NCBI GenBank assembly: GCA_964415965.1
Contig: CAYQCK010000001.1
Span: 620,001-684,000, forward strand
Direction of reading: 5' to 3'
From: CAIKNB01 sp964415965
Lineage (GTDB): Bacteria; Patescibacteriota; Patescibacteriia; 2-12-FULL-60-25
DNA: 64,000 nucleotides
In this document: in pieces, positions 22,869 to 31,548 of the stretch
Position numbering within the stretch: the first letter of the stretch is position 1
How the letters are laid out: each line of letters opens with the position of its first letter
Made by a program: the position numbers and the translations under genes
Notes under the pieces: generated by a model
What the model was told of the DNA's origin: nothing
The model's database searches: none
What the model saw: the letters and a program-made list of their open reading frames with translations, nothing else

Positions 22869-24800
22869 ATGCCTTATCCAGTGCTTTTCAGCCCCGCTAA
22901 AATCGGAAAACTCAAGCTAAAAAACCGACTGATCATGCCGCCGATGGTCAGGAATTACGCGGATGAGAAAGGGCTGGTGACGCCGCGCTATGTCGCCCAC
23001 ATCGCTTCCCTCGCCAAGGGCGGAACCGCCGCCCTGATCCTCGAAGCCAGCTTCATCCGTCAGGACGGCCGGGGTTTCAAGAACGAACTCGGGCTCCATT
23101 CGGATAAGGTGATTCCCGGACTCAAAAAATTGGTCCGGGCGGCGCACGCCGGCAAGGCGGCCATCGGCATCCAGGTCTACCACGCCGGTCGCCAAACCAA
23201 CTCGGGCATCACCGGCATCCAACCCGTCGCCCCGTCCCCCATCGCCGATCCGACCGAGAACGAAGTCCCGCATGAATTGACCGTCGCCGAAATCCAAGGG
23301 CTCGTCAGGGCTTATGCGGCCGGAGCCAAGCGCGCCAAGAAAGCCGGCATGGATTTCATCGAACTCCATGGCGCGCATGGCTACCTCATCACCCAGTTCC
23401 TCTCGCCGTTCACCAACAAGCGCAAGGACGCATACGGCGGTACGGCCGAAAAACGCTTCCGTTTCTTGGCTGAGGTTTTCGCCGCGGTGCGCAAGGCGGT
23501 CGGCGAGGATTACCCGATCATCGTCAGGCTGAGCGGCGACGAGCTGGTCGCCGGCGGTTTGCGGCTCAAGGACGCGGTGGCCATAGCCAAGAAACTCGAG
23601 AAGCTCGGCGCCGACGCCCTGCACGTTTCGGCCGGCAACTACGCCTCGTACGGCCAGGGCATGATGATCTCGCCGATGGCCGTCCCGGACGCGCCGCTCG
23701 CCCATCTGGCCAAGGGCGTCAGGGCCGCGGTCAAGATCACGGTCATCACCGTCGACAAAATCCGCACGCCCGAACTCGCCGAGAAGCTCCTGAAGAACAA
23801 GACGGCCGACTTCATCGCCATCGGTAGGTCGCTTTTGGCCGATCCGGCCTGGCCCAACAAGGCCAAATCCGGCAAAGCGGACGAAATCAACCATTGCATC
23901 GCCTGCAACCAAGGCTGCATCAGCCGACTCTTCGCCCAGCAGGACGTGTGGTGCACGGTCAACCCGGCCTGCGGCCGCGAACAGAAATTCGCCAAGCCGC
24001 GTTCAGGCAAATCCAAAAAAGTCCTGGTCGCCGGCGGCGGACCGGCCGGATTGGAAGCGGCGCTGGTCGCGGCCAAGCGCGGCCACAAAGTCATCGTCTA
24101 CGAAGCCGCGACCAAACTCGGAGGCCAGCTCCACGCGGCCGCCGCCGCGCCTTACCGCAAGGACTGGAAGATGGTGCTTGAATACCTGGTCGGTGAGCTG
24201 ATGCGCCGCAAAGTCATGCTCAAGCTCGGCGTCGCCCTGACCCCGGAAATCGCGGCCGCCGAAAAAGCCGACGCGGTCATCGTCGCCACAGGCGCCCGCC
24301 CGACGCGCCCGGGCATCCCCGGCATTTCCGGTGCGAACGTCATGACCTCGCAGGATCTGCTGGAAGGCAAAGCCAAGGCCAAAGGCAAGGTCATCGTCGC
24401 CGGCGGCGGCTGCGCCGGGGCGCAGACAGCCGAATACCTCGCCCAGAAAGGCCATGGCGTGACCATCATCGAGATGGCCGACGTCGTCGCCGCCGAAGCG
24501 CCCATCGACGAGCGCCTTCTTCTTTTGGGCCGCCTCCAGAAATCGGGCGTCAAGACCATGCTCAAGACGAAAATCACCGACATCACGACCGATCATGTCG
24601 CGGTCGAGACCGAAAAAGGCATGTCCCTCATCCCGGCCGAGACGGTGGTCGTTTGCCTTGGCTCGCGCGGCGACACGGCGCTGGCCGACAGCCTCAAGCC
24701 TATCGTCAAACAGGTGATCACGGTCGGCGATGCGCTGAAAGCGCGTCGCGTCACCGACGCCGTGCTCGAAGGAGCGTTGGCTGCATTGTCCCTGGGCTGA
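22869..24800 (+). CDS. NADH:flavin oxidoreductase / 2,4-dienoyl-CoA reductase-like enzyme
   Basis: 643 residues from ATG 22869, chosen because the Old Yellow Enzyme barrel begins at once (PVLFSPAKIGKLKLKNRLIM); in-frame ATGs at 22767 and 22821 are less likely. Residues 1-335 form the FMN barrel, with HGAHGYLITQFLSP and the KRKDAYGG segment. Cys343, 346, 350 and 362 bind a 4Fe-4S cluster. The rest is a two-dinucleotide domain: VAGGGPAGLEAA (FAD) and VAGGGCAGAQTAEY (NAD(P)). It moves electrons from NAD(P)H through FAD, Fe-S and FMN to an enoyl or other electrophilic substrate. No fatty-acid oxidation genes are nearby. Confidence 0.9.
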   Translation: MPYPVLFSPAKIGKLKLKNRLIMPPMVRNYADEKGLVTPRYVAHIASLAKGGTAALILEASFIRQDGRGFKNELGLHSDKVIPGLKKLVRAAHAGKAAIGIQVYHAGRQTNSGITGIQPVAPSPIADPTENEVPHELTVAEIQGLVRAYAAGAKRAKKAGMDFIELHGAHGYLITQFLSPFTNKRKDAYGGTAEKRFRFLAEVFAAVRKAVGEDYPIIVRLSGDELVAGGLRLKDAVAIAKKLEKLGADALHVSAGNYASYGQGMMISPMAVPDAPLAHLAKGVRAAVKITVITVDKIRTPELAEKLLKNKTADFIAIGRSLLADPAWPNKAKSGKADEINHCIACNQGCISRLFAQQDVWCTVNPACGREQKFAKPRSGKSKKVLVAGGGPAGLEAALVAAKRGHKVIVYEAATKLGGQLHAAAAAPYRKDWKMVLEYLVGELMRRKVMLKLGVALTPEIAAAEKADAVIVATGARPTRPGIPGISGANVMTSQDLLEGKAKAKGKVIVAGGGCAGAQTAEYLAQKGHGVTIIEMADVVAAEAPIDERLLLLGRLQKSGVKTMLKTKITDITTDHVAVETEKGMSLIPAETVVVCLGSRGDTALADSLKPIVKQVITVGDALKARRVTDAVLEGALAALSLG

Positions 24801-24825
24801 TCCATCCGACAGGAACATGAGCCGG

Positions 24826-24853
24826 AGCCGTCCGCGCATCGCGGACGGCTTTT
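24826..24853 (+). terminator. Terminator after the flavoenzyme
   Basis: AGCCGTCCGC-GCATC-GCGGACGGCT, a 10-bp perfect stem, followed by TTT. Confidence 0.75.
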
Positions 24854-24888
24854 GGCGTCAGTCGGGATTAGTTGGGCCAGGATATCCG

Positions 24889-24897
24889 TGATAAAAT
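24889..24897 (+). promoter_or_regulatory. Extended -10 promoter of the GT28-like/uppP/P-ATPase operon
   Basis: TGA-TAAAAT, 9 bases before the ATG at 24907. It follows directly on the flavoenzyme terminator. Confidence 0.5.
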
Positions 24898-24906
24898 ATC
24901 GCCAAT

Positions 24907-26250
24907 ATGCACAATCCAATGCGGACCCACAAAAAAGCGTGGGTCGTGTCGGTCAACATGGGCTACGGGCACGAGCGCGCGGCCTACGGCCTGCGCGACT
25001 TGGCTTACGGTGACATCATCACGGCCAATGATTATCCCGGCATCCCGAAGAAAGACAAGAAGTTGTGGCGCGAAAGCCGCAGCCTGTACGAAGCGGTCTC
25101 GCGGCTCAAGCCCATCCCCGTCCTCGGCGACATGATATTCGAGGTCATGGACGCCATGCAGCGCATCGCGCCTTTCTATCCGCGGCGAGACCTCTCCGCC
25201 CCGAACATGCAGATCAGGCAGACCTACTATTTCATCGAACAGCTGGGCTTGTGCAAGCATCTCATCGAGAAGCTGTCGAAGCGGCCCCTGCCCTTGGTCA
25301 GCACGTTCTTCATGCCGGCTTTCGCCGCCGAGATCTACAACTACCCCGGCGACATCTACCTCGTGGTCTGCGACGCCGACATGGCCCGGGCCTGGGTCGC
25401 GCGCGACCCGCGCAAGAGCCGGATCAAGTACTTCGCCCCGAACGGCCGCGTCGCCGAACGTCTCAGGCTTTACGGCGTGAAGAGCGAGAACATCTTCCTG
25501 ACCGGATTCCCCCTGCCGAAAGAGCTGATCGGCGGCCCCGAAGGCACGGTCATCAAGCAAGACCTGGTGAACCGGTTATGCAACCTCGACCCGAACGGCA
25601 TTTTCCTGAACAAATACGTGAAGACGCTGGAGGCCGAGCTGGGCAGCGGCACGTGCGCCCTGCGTTCCAACCATCCTTTGACGCTCACCTTTTCCGTCGG
25701 CGGCGCCGGCGCGCAGAAGAAATTGGCGGTCGACATCATGACCAGCCTGAAGATGAGGCTCAAGAACAACAAGATGCGTTTCCGCCTCGTCGCGGGCACG
25801 AAAAAGGACATCGCCGATTATTTCGTGGCGAAAGTGAAGGAGTTGGGCCTGGGCAGGTCGCTCAACAAGAACGTGTTCGTCGATTACTACAAGGACCGCC
25901 GCAGCTATTTCATCGACTTCAGCAAAATCCTGCGCAAGACCGACATCCTATGGACCAAGCCCAGCGAGATGTCTTTCTATTCCGGCGTCGGTCTGCCCAT
26001 CATCATGGCGCCCTCGATCGGCTCGCAGGAGCAGTTCAACCGCACCTGGCTCAAGATGGTCGGGGCCGGCGTGACCCAGAACGACCCGCGCTACACCGAC
26101 GAATGGCTGTTCGATTGGATAAACTCCGGCGGCTTGGCGCGCATGGCCTGGAACGGCTACATCGAGGCGCCGACCCACGGTTCATACCGCATCTCGAGCA
26201 TCATGACCGGCGAGGAATACGAGCTGGAGAAGCTGCCGATGATCATCTGA
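24907..26250 (+). CDS. GT28/MGDG-synthase-like glycosyltransferase
   Basis: 447 residues with a GT-B layout. The N-terminal SVNMGYGHERAAYGL matches the SxGxGHxxAA donor/lipid loop of the MurG and monogalactosyldiacylglycerol synthase family; the C-terminal half has LTFSVGGAGAQKK and then TKPSEMSFYSGVGLPIIMAPSIGSQEQFN, in the position of the sugar-nucleotide-binding loop. No signal peptide; such enzymes sit on the inner membrane face. It is followed seven bases later by uppP, so a role in making a lipid-linked glycan or glycolipid is a reasonable inference. Donor and acceptor are unknown. Confidence 0.75.
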   Translation: MHNPMRTHKKAWVVSVNMGYGHERAAYGLRDLAYGDIITANDYPGIPKKDKKLWRESRSLYEAVSRLKPIPVLGDMIFEVMDAMQRIAPFYPRRDLSAPNMQIRQTYYFIEQLGLCKHLIEKLSKRPLPLVSTFFMPAFAAEIYNYPGDIYLVVCDADMARAWVARDPRKSRIKYFAPNGRVAERLRLYGVKSENIFLTGFPLPKELIGGPEGTVIKQDLVNRLCNLDPNGIFLNKYVKTLEAELGSGTCALRSNHPLTLTFSVGGAGAQKKLAVDIMTSLKMRLKNNKMRFRLVAGTKKDIADYFVAKVKELGLGRSLNKNVFVDYYKDRRSYFIDFSKILRKTDILWTKPSEMSFYSGVGLPIIMAPSIGSQEQFNRTWLKMVGAGVTQNDPRYTDEWLFDWINSGGLARMAWNGYIEAPTHGSYRISSIMTGEEYELEKLPMII

Positions 26251-26257
26251 CGCCGCC

Positions 26258-27073
26258 ATGCTATCGCCTCTCGACAGCCTGGTCTTGGGCACGGTCCAAG
26301 GACTGACGGAATTCCTGCCCGTTTCCTCGTCCGGCCATCTCATCCTGGCCCGCGAACTGCTGGGCGCCAACACCGATAGCGGCCTGGCGTTCGACGCCGT
26401 CCTGCAGCTCGGCAGCATCCTGGCGGTCTTCATCTATTTCCGCGTGGACGTCTGGCGGCTCGTGCGCACGGCTTGGGCTTGGGCTTGCGGCCGGGGCCAG
26501 GACTCCAAGCTTGAGGATCGGCGGCTTATCCTGGGCCTCATCATCGGGACGATACCGGCCTTGGTCCTCGGCTTGTTGCTCGAGAACAAGATGGAAACCG
26601 TCTTCCGCAGCCCTCTCCTGGTCGCCTTGAGCCTAGCCCTGGGCAGCGGCATGTTTTATTTGGCGGAAAAATTCGCGGCGCGCAAGGCCAAGGCTCCGTC
26701 GTTGAAGCAGGCTTGGTGGATCGGCTGCTTCCAGTCCCTGGCCCTGGTCCCGGGCGTCTCCCGTTCCGGCTCGACCATCAGCGGCGGCCTGTTCCTCGGC
26801 CTGACGCGCGAAGCCGCGACGCGGTTCGGCTTCCTGCTCTCGCTGCCCATAATCACCGGCACCGGCCTGCTCAAGTTCGTGAAGATCGCCAAGCACGGCG
26901 CGACCGATTTCACGTTTTTGGGTTTGGCCGTGGGCTTCTGTGCCGCCTTCTTCGTCGGCTACGCCTGCATCGCCTGGCTCGTCGGTTATCTCAAGAACCA
27001 TTCGCTCATGCTGTTCGTCTGGTATCGGCTGGCGCTGGCCGCGGTGGTCCTGTCTTCCTTGGCCATCAATTGA
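26258..27073 (+). CDS. uppP: Undecaprenyl-diphosphatase UppP (BacA)
   Basis: Integral membrane phosphatase that recycles undecaprenyl diphosphate to the monophosphate carrier for wall synthesis. 271 residues with about eight membrane helices. Family motifs are present: GLTEFLPVSSSGHL at about 13-26 and PGVSRSGSTISGG in the middle of the protein. It sits between a glycosyltransferase and a P-type ATPase with gaps of 7 and 5 bases, so the three are one operon. Together with UppS (37952-38638), MraY and MurG it closes the lipid-carrier cycle in this window. Confidence 0.95.
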   Translation: MLSPLDSLVLGTVQGLTEFLPVSSSGHLILARELLGANTDSGLAFDAVLQLGSILAVFIYFRVDVWRLVRTAWAWACGRGQDSKLEDRRLILGLIIGTIPALVLGLLLENKMETVFRSPLLVALSLALGSGMFYLAEKFAARKAKAPSLKQAWWIGCFQSLALVPGVSRSGSTISGGLFLGLTREAATRFGFLLSLPIITGTGLLKFVKIAKHGATDFTFLGLAVGFCAAFFVGYACIAWLVGYLKNHSLMLFVWYRLALAAVVLSSLAIN

Positions 27074-27078
27074 AATCT

Positions 27079-29667
27079 ATGAAAGAGAGAACATCTAATG
27101 ACGGCGCCCGTGAAGCGGCCGCGGCTTGGGCATTGGACGTCGCGGGCGTTTTTGCGGAATACCGCAGCGGCACGCGCGGTCTCGAGCCCCATGATGCTGC
27201 AGCCAGGCTGCAGACGCACGGCCCCAACGAAGTCCAAAGGGACGGCGACACTCCGGCATGGCGGATATTCCTGCAGCAGTTCACGAGTCCGCTCGTCATG
27301 ATTTTGATCGGCGCCAGCTTGATTTCTTTCGCGCTGGGCGAACGCACCCAGACGATCATCATCCTGGCCATGATGTTCATCGGCGGCGTCCTCGCGTTCG
27401 TCCAAGAATATCGGAGTGAAAGGTCATTGCGGCAACTGAGGAAAAAACTCACCCGTTACGCGACCGTCGTCCGCGGAGGAAGGACGGAGCGCGTCGACGC
27501 TCGGCGACTCGTCCCAGGCGACGTCGTCGAACTCGACCTGGGCAAGGTCGTACCCGCCGACCTCCGTTTATTCAAAGTCGAAGACATGGAAATCGACGAA
27601 TCGGTCATTACCGGCGAGTCTGATCCGGTTCCGAAATCCGCCGCCCCGCTCTCTCCGTTGGCTAAACTGCCTCAGGAGCAGCTCAATATCGCTTTTCTCG
27701 GCACCCATGTCGTCCAGGGTTCAGGCTACGGAGTGGTCATCCGGACCGGCGCCGACACCGAATTCGGCCGGACCGCCGCCCTCCTGGTCACGAAAACCGA
27801 GGAGACGGATTTCCAGAAAGGCATCCGTGAATTCGGCAACTTCCTGGTAAAAGTGACCCTGGGCCTCGCGCTCGTGGTCTTCGTCTTCCTGGCCCTGCTG
27901 CGCCACGAATACGCGGAATCCCTTCTTTTCGCCCTGGCGCTGGCCGTCGGCGTATCGCCCGAGCTCCTGCCCGTCATCGTGACCATCAACCTATCCCGCG
28001 GGGCTATCGCGATGGGCCGCAAGAAAGTCTTGGTGAAGCGGTTGATCGCCATCGAAGACCTCGGCAATGCCGATGTCTTCTGCACGGACAAGACCGGAAC
28101 GTTGACCGTCGGCAAATTGCGCGTCCGCGGCTCGTACGACGCATCAGGCGTCGAGGACGAGACGTCACTCAGGCATGCGATGTGTTGCCTGGACATCGCC
28201 GGAAACGGTCGGGCGACCAATCCCATCGACCAAGCCCTGCTCGAAGCCGCCGGCACCCGCAATCTCGCGGATTTCATGCCTGGCTGCCGCCAACTCGACA
28301 TCATCTCTTTCGATTTCCGCCGCCGTCGCATGAGCTGCGTCCTCGACAATCCGCGCACCGGACGCGAACTGGTGACCAAGGGAGCGGTCGCTGAGGTGAT
28401 GGGGATTTGCGACACCTTCCTTGAGCCATCCACCAAGGTTTCGGCGCCCCTGGACGAAATCAGGCGTCAGGCCATCATCGAGCATCTCGAATCTTTCCAT
28501 GGTTCAGGACAAAGGGTGGTGGCCGTGGCCCGGAGGCGGTTGGAGGCGAAAGACAGCTATTCGCCCGACGACGAACACGGCATGGAGCTCTTGGGTTTCG
28601 TGACCGTCAGCGATGCCCCGAAGGAAACGGCCAAAGCAGCCCTCAAGTCCCTCCAGGAACTTGGTGCTAAAATCGTCATCCTGACCGGCGACAATGAGCA
28701 GGTTACGGGCTACGTCGCCAAACAACTGGGCTTCAGGATCGACGGCCTGCTGACCGGAGACGACATCCAAAGCATGGACGACCCGCAATTGGAAGCGGCG
28801 GCGGAAATAACCAACGTCTTCGCCCGAATCACGCCCGAACACAAGCTCCGCATCATCCGCGCGCTGAAAAAACGCGGCCATACGGTCGGATTCATGGGCG
28901 ACGGAGTCAATGACGCGCCCGCCCTGCGCGCAGCCGACGTCGGAATCTCTTTCGATGACGCGGTGGACGTGGCCAAAGAAGCGGCCGGGATCATCCTCCT
29001 CAAGAAAAACCTCTCGGTCCTGGCCGACGGCATACGCGAAGGACGCAAGACGTTCGTCAACACGCGGACGTATATTTACGCGACCATCAGCTCGAATTTC
29101 GGGAACATGCTGTCGGTCGCCGGCGCCTCGCTCTTCCTGCCTTTCATTCCCCTGCTCCCGGCCCAGATACTGCTTCTGAACCTTTTGAGCGACCTGCCGA
29201 TGCTGGCCATCACGACCGACAAGGTCCATGATTCCGAGCTCAAGAAGCCGAAACATTGGGACATCAGGAAAATCTCCAACTTCATGTATTTCTTCGGCAC
29301 CATCTCCAGCGTCGCCGACTACGCCACCTTCGGCGTCCTGTTGTTGGTGGTCAATGCAGACATGACCCTGTTCAGGAGCGGCTGGTTCATCGAATCGATG
29401 CTCACCGAAGTCGCCATCATCTTCATGGTCAGGTCGCGCGTTTTGTCGTTTTCCAATCTCCCGAGCAAAGCCCTCATCGGCTTGGCCGCCGCCGTCATAG
29501 TCGGCACGATTTGGTTCGTCGAAGCCGGTTTCGGCAAGGCTCTTGGGCTCGTGCCTCTCGGTCTCTGGCTCCAATCGGTACTGTTCATGATAGTCATCGG
29601 CTACTCGGTCTTGACCCTGGCCGGCAAGACGGCCTATTACCGCTATATATCAAAAGCAGCCGACTGA
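27079..29667 (+). CDS. Mg2+-type P-type ATPase (P3B, MgtA/MgtB-like)
   Basis: 862 residues from ATG 27079, five bases after the uppP stop; the frame upstream to 26713 is open only by chance. Order: N-terminal cation-ATPase domain, A-domain with the ESVITGESDPV loop, phosphorylation site DKTGTLT with Asp337, P-domain TGDNEQV and MGDGVNDAPALRAADVGIS, and ten predicted helices. The membrane signature SPELLPVIVTINLSRGA and the later SSNFGNMLSVAGAS match the MgtA/MgtB subgroup rather than Ca or K/Cu pumps. It would import Mg2+ at the cost of ATP. No mgtC-like leader or riboswitch is seen. Confidence 0.9.
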   Translation: MKERTSNDGAREAAAAWALDVAGVFAEYRSGTRGLEPHDAAARLQTHGPNEVQRDGDTPAWRIFLQQFTSPLVMILIGASLISFALGERTQTIIILAMMFIGGVLAFVQEYRSERSLRQLRKKLTRYATVVRGGRTERVDARRLVPGDVVELDLGKVVPADLRLFKVEDMEIDESVITGESDPVPKSAAPLSPLAKLPQEQLNIAFLGTHVVQGSGYGVVIRTGADTEFGRTAALLVTKTEETDFQKGIREFGNFLVKVTLGLALVVFVFLALLRHEYAESLLFALALAVGVSPELLPVIVTINLSRGAIAMGRKKVLVKRLIAIEDLGNADVFCTDKTGTLTVGKLRVRGSYDASGVEDETSLRHAMCCLDIAGNGRATNPIDQALLEAAGTRNLADFMPGCRQLDIISFDFRRRRMSCVLDNPRTGRELVTKGAVAEVMGICDTFLEPSTKVSAPLDEIRRQAIIEHLESFHGSGQRVVAVARRRLEAKDSYSPDDEHGMELLGFVTVSDAPKETAKAALKSLQELGAKIVILTGDNEQVTGYVAKQLGFRIDGLLTGDDIQSMDDPQLEAAAEITNVFARITPEHKLRIIRALKKRGHTVGFMGDGVNDAPALRAADVGISFDDAVDVAKEAAGIILLKKNLSVLADGIREGRKTFVNTRTYIYATISSNFGNMLSVAGASLFLPFIPLLPAQILLLNLLSDLPMLAITTDKVHDSELKKPKHWDIRKISNFMYFFGTISSVADYATFGVLLLVVNADMTLFRSGWFIESMLTEVAIIFMVRSRVLSFSNLPSKALIGLAAAVIVGTIWFVEAGFGKALGLVPLGLWLQSVLFMIVIGYSVLTLAGKTAYYRYISKAAD

Positions 29668-29680
29668 TCGGCTGCTGCTT

Positions 29681-30145
29681 TCATTTCTTCTTCGTTTCCT
29701 TTAGATAGTCGGCCCGAGCGCGTTCAATCGACTTCTTGAAGGAATGGATCTCATCCGTCAGCCCGTAGGCCCCGCCATATCCGCAGTAAGGATCCTGCAT
29801 CGCGCCCCACGCCATATCCAGACGGTATTTGTATTTGGCGCTTGCCGCTTCGCTGTTTTTTCCGTATTTCTCGATATCGGCCTCCATCTGCTTCACCGCT
29901 TTGGCGTTCAGGTTCTTGATGGTCTGGACCAGGCACTTCGAGGTAGGTTCGATCGCTTCTTCTACCGCTTCCGTTTTGACGGCGGCGATTCTTACCGTTT
30001 TGACTTTAGCCTGCTTTGTCGCGACAACCTTCTTTTTGGGCGTTTTTTGCTTGACCGCTGCGCTAGCATCGGTTGCCGCAAAAGCACCAAAAATGGCTAC
30101 AATTGCCGTCAACACAGCTATTTTTTTAGCCTTGTCGCTGATCAT
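29681..30145 (-). CDS. Unknown secreted protein, 154 aa
   Basis: The N-terminus MISDKAKKIAVLTAIVAIFGAFAATDASA is a clear signal peptide with an Ala-x-Ala cleavage site near 29. A basic Lys-rich stretch (about 33-55) follows, then a helical domain with two Cys (about 70 and 121) and the conserved-looking end YCGYGGAYGLTDEIHSFKKSIERARADYL. It converges on the P-ATPase gene with a gap of only 13 bases. The promoter at 30152-30180 puts the transcription start on the ATG. Family not recognised. Confidence 0.75.
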   Translation of the reverse strand: MISDKAKKIAVLTAIVAIFGAFAATDASAAVKQKTPKKKVVATKQAKVKTVRIAAVKTEAVEEAIEPTSKCLVQTIKNLNAKAVKQMEADIEKYGKNSEAASAKYKYRLDMAWGAMQDPYCGYGGAYGLTDEIHSFKKSIERARADYLKETKKK

Positions 30146-30151
30146 GAAATC

Positions 30152-30180
30152 ACCATAGCACCATCGGCCTTAGGTGTAAA
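30152..30180 (-). promoter_or_regulatory. Promoter of the secreted protein gene at 29681-30145
   Basis: Minus strand TTTACA, 17 bases, TATGGT, then 6 bases to the ATG. The -35 overlaps the end of the upstream gene. Confidence 0.65.
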
Positions 30181-30736
30181 TAGTCGACTGTACGGTTGTT
30201 TTTTGGCCGATTCCCCAACGCTCGCCCAGCACCGCCCACAACCCAGTACCCGAGAGTTCAAAAAGCAAGCTGAAGGATACCGCGTAAAACAGGTCTCCGG
30301 CCAAAGAATTCCTGAAAAACGGCAAGGCCAACCAATAACATCGTAAGAGACCGGCCAAGGTATGGCTGTACCAGGGGGAAAACGCCCAAACAGCCAAATT
30401 CGTGGCCAAGAAGAACCCAAGAGATGAACCGAGAGCGGCCAAAACGGTCTTGATGGCGCGTCCCCTTCCGTCAATCAGCCTCGATGCCTGGACGGTCATC
30501 AAGGTCATGGCATATACGACCGCCATCAGCCTCCAGTCATACATCCCCAAGAAAAAGTCCGAGGCTAACAAAGAGAACAGCGCCAAGAGAGACCCGTTCC
30601 GGATTCCCAGATAGGAACCGCCGACCAAGGCCGCACCGGCCAGCGGGGTGAAATTCCATGGATGCGGCAACAGCCTGCCGGCGATGACAGCACCCATGAG
30701 CAGGCCCGCTGCCGCGATTTTTCCTCCTCTTGTCAT
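30170..30736 (-). CDS. DUF6580-like integral membrane protein
   Basis: 188 residues with about five to six membrane helices and short loops (LLPHPWNFTPLAGAALVGGSYLG near the N-terminus, LVASDFFLGMYDWRLM-like centre). The small size and pattern resemble DUF6580/ECF S-component-like vitamin transport subunits. It starts 4 bases after the stop of the DUF4430 gene, and that pairing is its best functional clue. No energising ATPase or EcfT is in the window. The substrate is unknown. Confidence 0.65.
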   Translation of the reverse strand: MTRGGKIAAAGLLMGAVIAGRLLPHPWNFTPLAGAALVGGSYLGIRNGSLLALFSLLASDFFLGMYDWRLMAVVYAMTLMTVQASRLIDGRGRAIKTVLAALGSSLGFFLATNLAVWAFSPWYSHTLAGLLRCYWLALPFFRNSLAGDLFYAVSFSLLFELSGTGLWAVLGERWGIGQKTTVQSTIYT

Positions 30737-30740
30737 AGGA

Positions 30741-31205
30741 TTACTGCATTTGCGAGCTTAATTTCCAAAAGACGCTGTCCCCGGGGCTAAGCTCGTAACT
30801 GCCCGCCCCCTTGTCCGCGTATTTGCCGTTGACCCAGAATTGCCACCATTTCTTTTTCTGCGGATCCTTCTTGCCGTCGATGGAGTTTACGAATACTCCC
30901 ATGTCGCCCCCGTAATCCTTGTAATCGAGGTCGAAGGTCGCTTGTTCGGACAACTTCTGCAGGGCCTTGAAGACGGTCATCTTTTCCTCCCAGGCGATTT
31001 CGGGGCTGATGATGACCTTATCGTCACCCGCATCTACGAAGACGCTGACGAAGCGCGCCTTCGGCCGCTCCTCGGAAGCCTGTTTCGCCGGCACGGTTGG
31101 ATTCGGGCTTCGGGGCGGCAAGAGCCTAGCCGTCGTGAAACCCAGGAGGAACAAGCTGAGGGCCAGGATGGCCCCGAACAGCCAGCGATAGGCCTTGGAT
31201 GTCAT
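30741..31205 (-). CDS. DUF4430-domain surface protein
   Basis: 154 residues: one N-terminal helix (about 9-29) with a Pro-rich tether, then a compact domain with TVFKALQKLSEQ, DLDYKDYGGDMGVFVNSIDG, KKWWQFWVNGKYADKGAGSY and LSPGDSVFWKL. This is the pattern of DUF4430, the domain shared with the C-terminal part of transcobalamin/intrinsic factor. It faces outward. The adjacent six-helix protein suggests a two-part ligand-capture and uptake unit. The promoter at 31214-31242 would give a leaderless message. Confidence 0.8.
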   Translation of the reverse strand: MTSKAYRWLFGAILALSLFLLGFTTARLLPPRSPNPTVPAKQASEERPKARFVSVFVDAGDDKVIISPEIAWEEKMTVFKALQKLSEQATFDLDYKDYGGDMGVFVNSIDGKKDPQKKKWWQFWVNGKYADKGAGSYELSPGDSVFWKLSSQMQ

Positions 31206-31213
31206 AGGCCAAC

Positions 31214-31242
31214 ATTAACCCATCCCGTACCGAGCGGGTCAA
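31214..31242 (-). promoter_or_regulatory. Promoter of the DUF4430-DUF6580 pair
   Basis: Minus strand TTGACC, 17 bases, GTTAAT, then 8 bases to the ATG at 31205. Confidence 0.55.
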
Positions 31243-31259
31243 ATCCCGCGGCGTAAAAA

Positions 31260-31547
31260 TCAGAACAGCTGCTCAGTGCTGTCAAGATTCGATTTGTCCT
31301 CGATTTCACCGGCCGATTCTGCATCCGCCTCGTGCTTGTAGCTTTCCCACATGCCGTTCAGGATGGTCTGCAGGTTCTCCAGGTCCATGTCCTTATCCAG
31401 CTCGCCAAGCGCCAGATGGGATTCCAAGGTTTCGCCCACGAGTTCGTTCCAGGCCTGTTCGTCGGCCACGCCCTGCTCCCGAGCCAGGTCGGCGATCTCT
31501 TCGAACAATTCGCCATGCGAAAGGGTGTCGAGCTTCATATGTTTCAT
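31260..31547 (-). CDS. Small acidic protein, 95 aa, unknown
   Basis: Starts at ATG 31547, one base after the stop of the lipoprotein gene, which favours this start over the chance frame up to 31607. It is strongly acidic and helical (HGELFEEIADLAREQG..., LALGELDKDMDLENLQTIL) with a low-complexity acidic tail. No signal peptide. It is probably co-transcribed with the lipoprotein. Nothing recognisable; could be a small adaptor or inhibitor. Confidence 0.65.
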   Translation of the reverse strand: MKHMKLDTLSHGELFEEIADLAREQGVADEQAWNELVGETLESHLALGELDKDMDLENLQTILNGMWESYKHEADAESAGEIEDKSNLDSTEQLF

Positions 31548-31548
31548 G

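Noticed and set aside
26713..27078. N-terminal extension of the P-type ATPase frame
   Set aside because: Overlaps uppP in another frame, Arg/Pro-rich sequence without the family's N-terminus; ATG 27079 after the uppP stop is the natural start.
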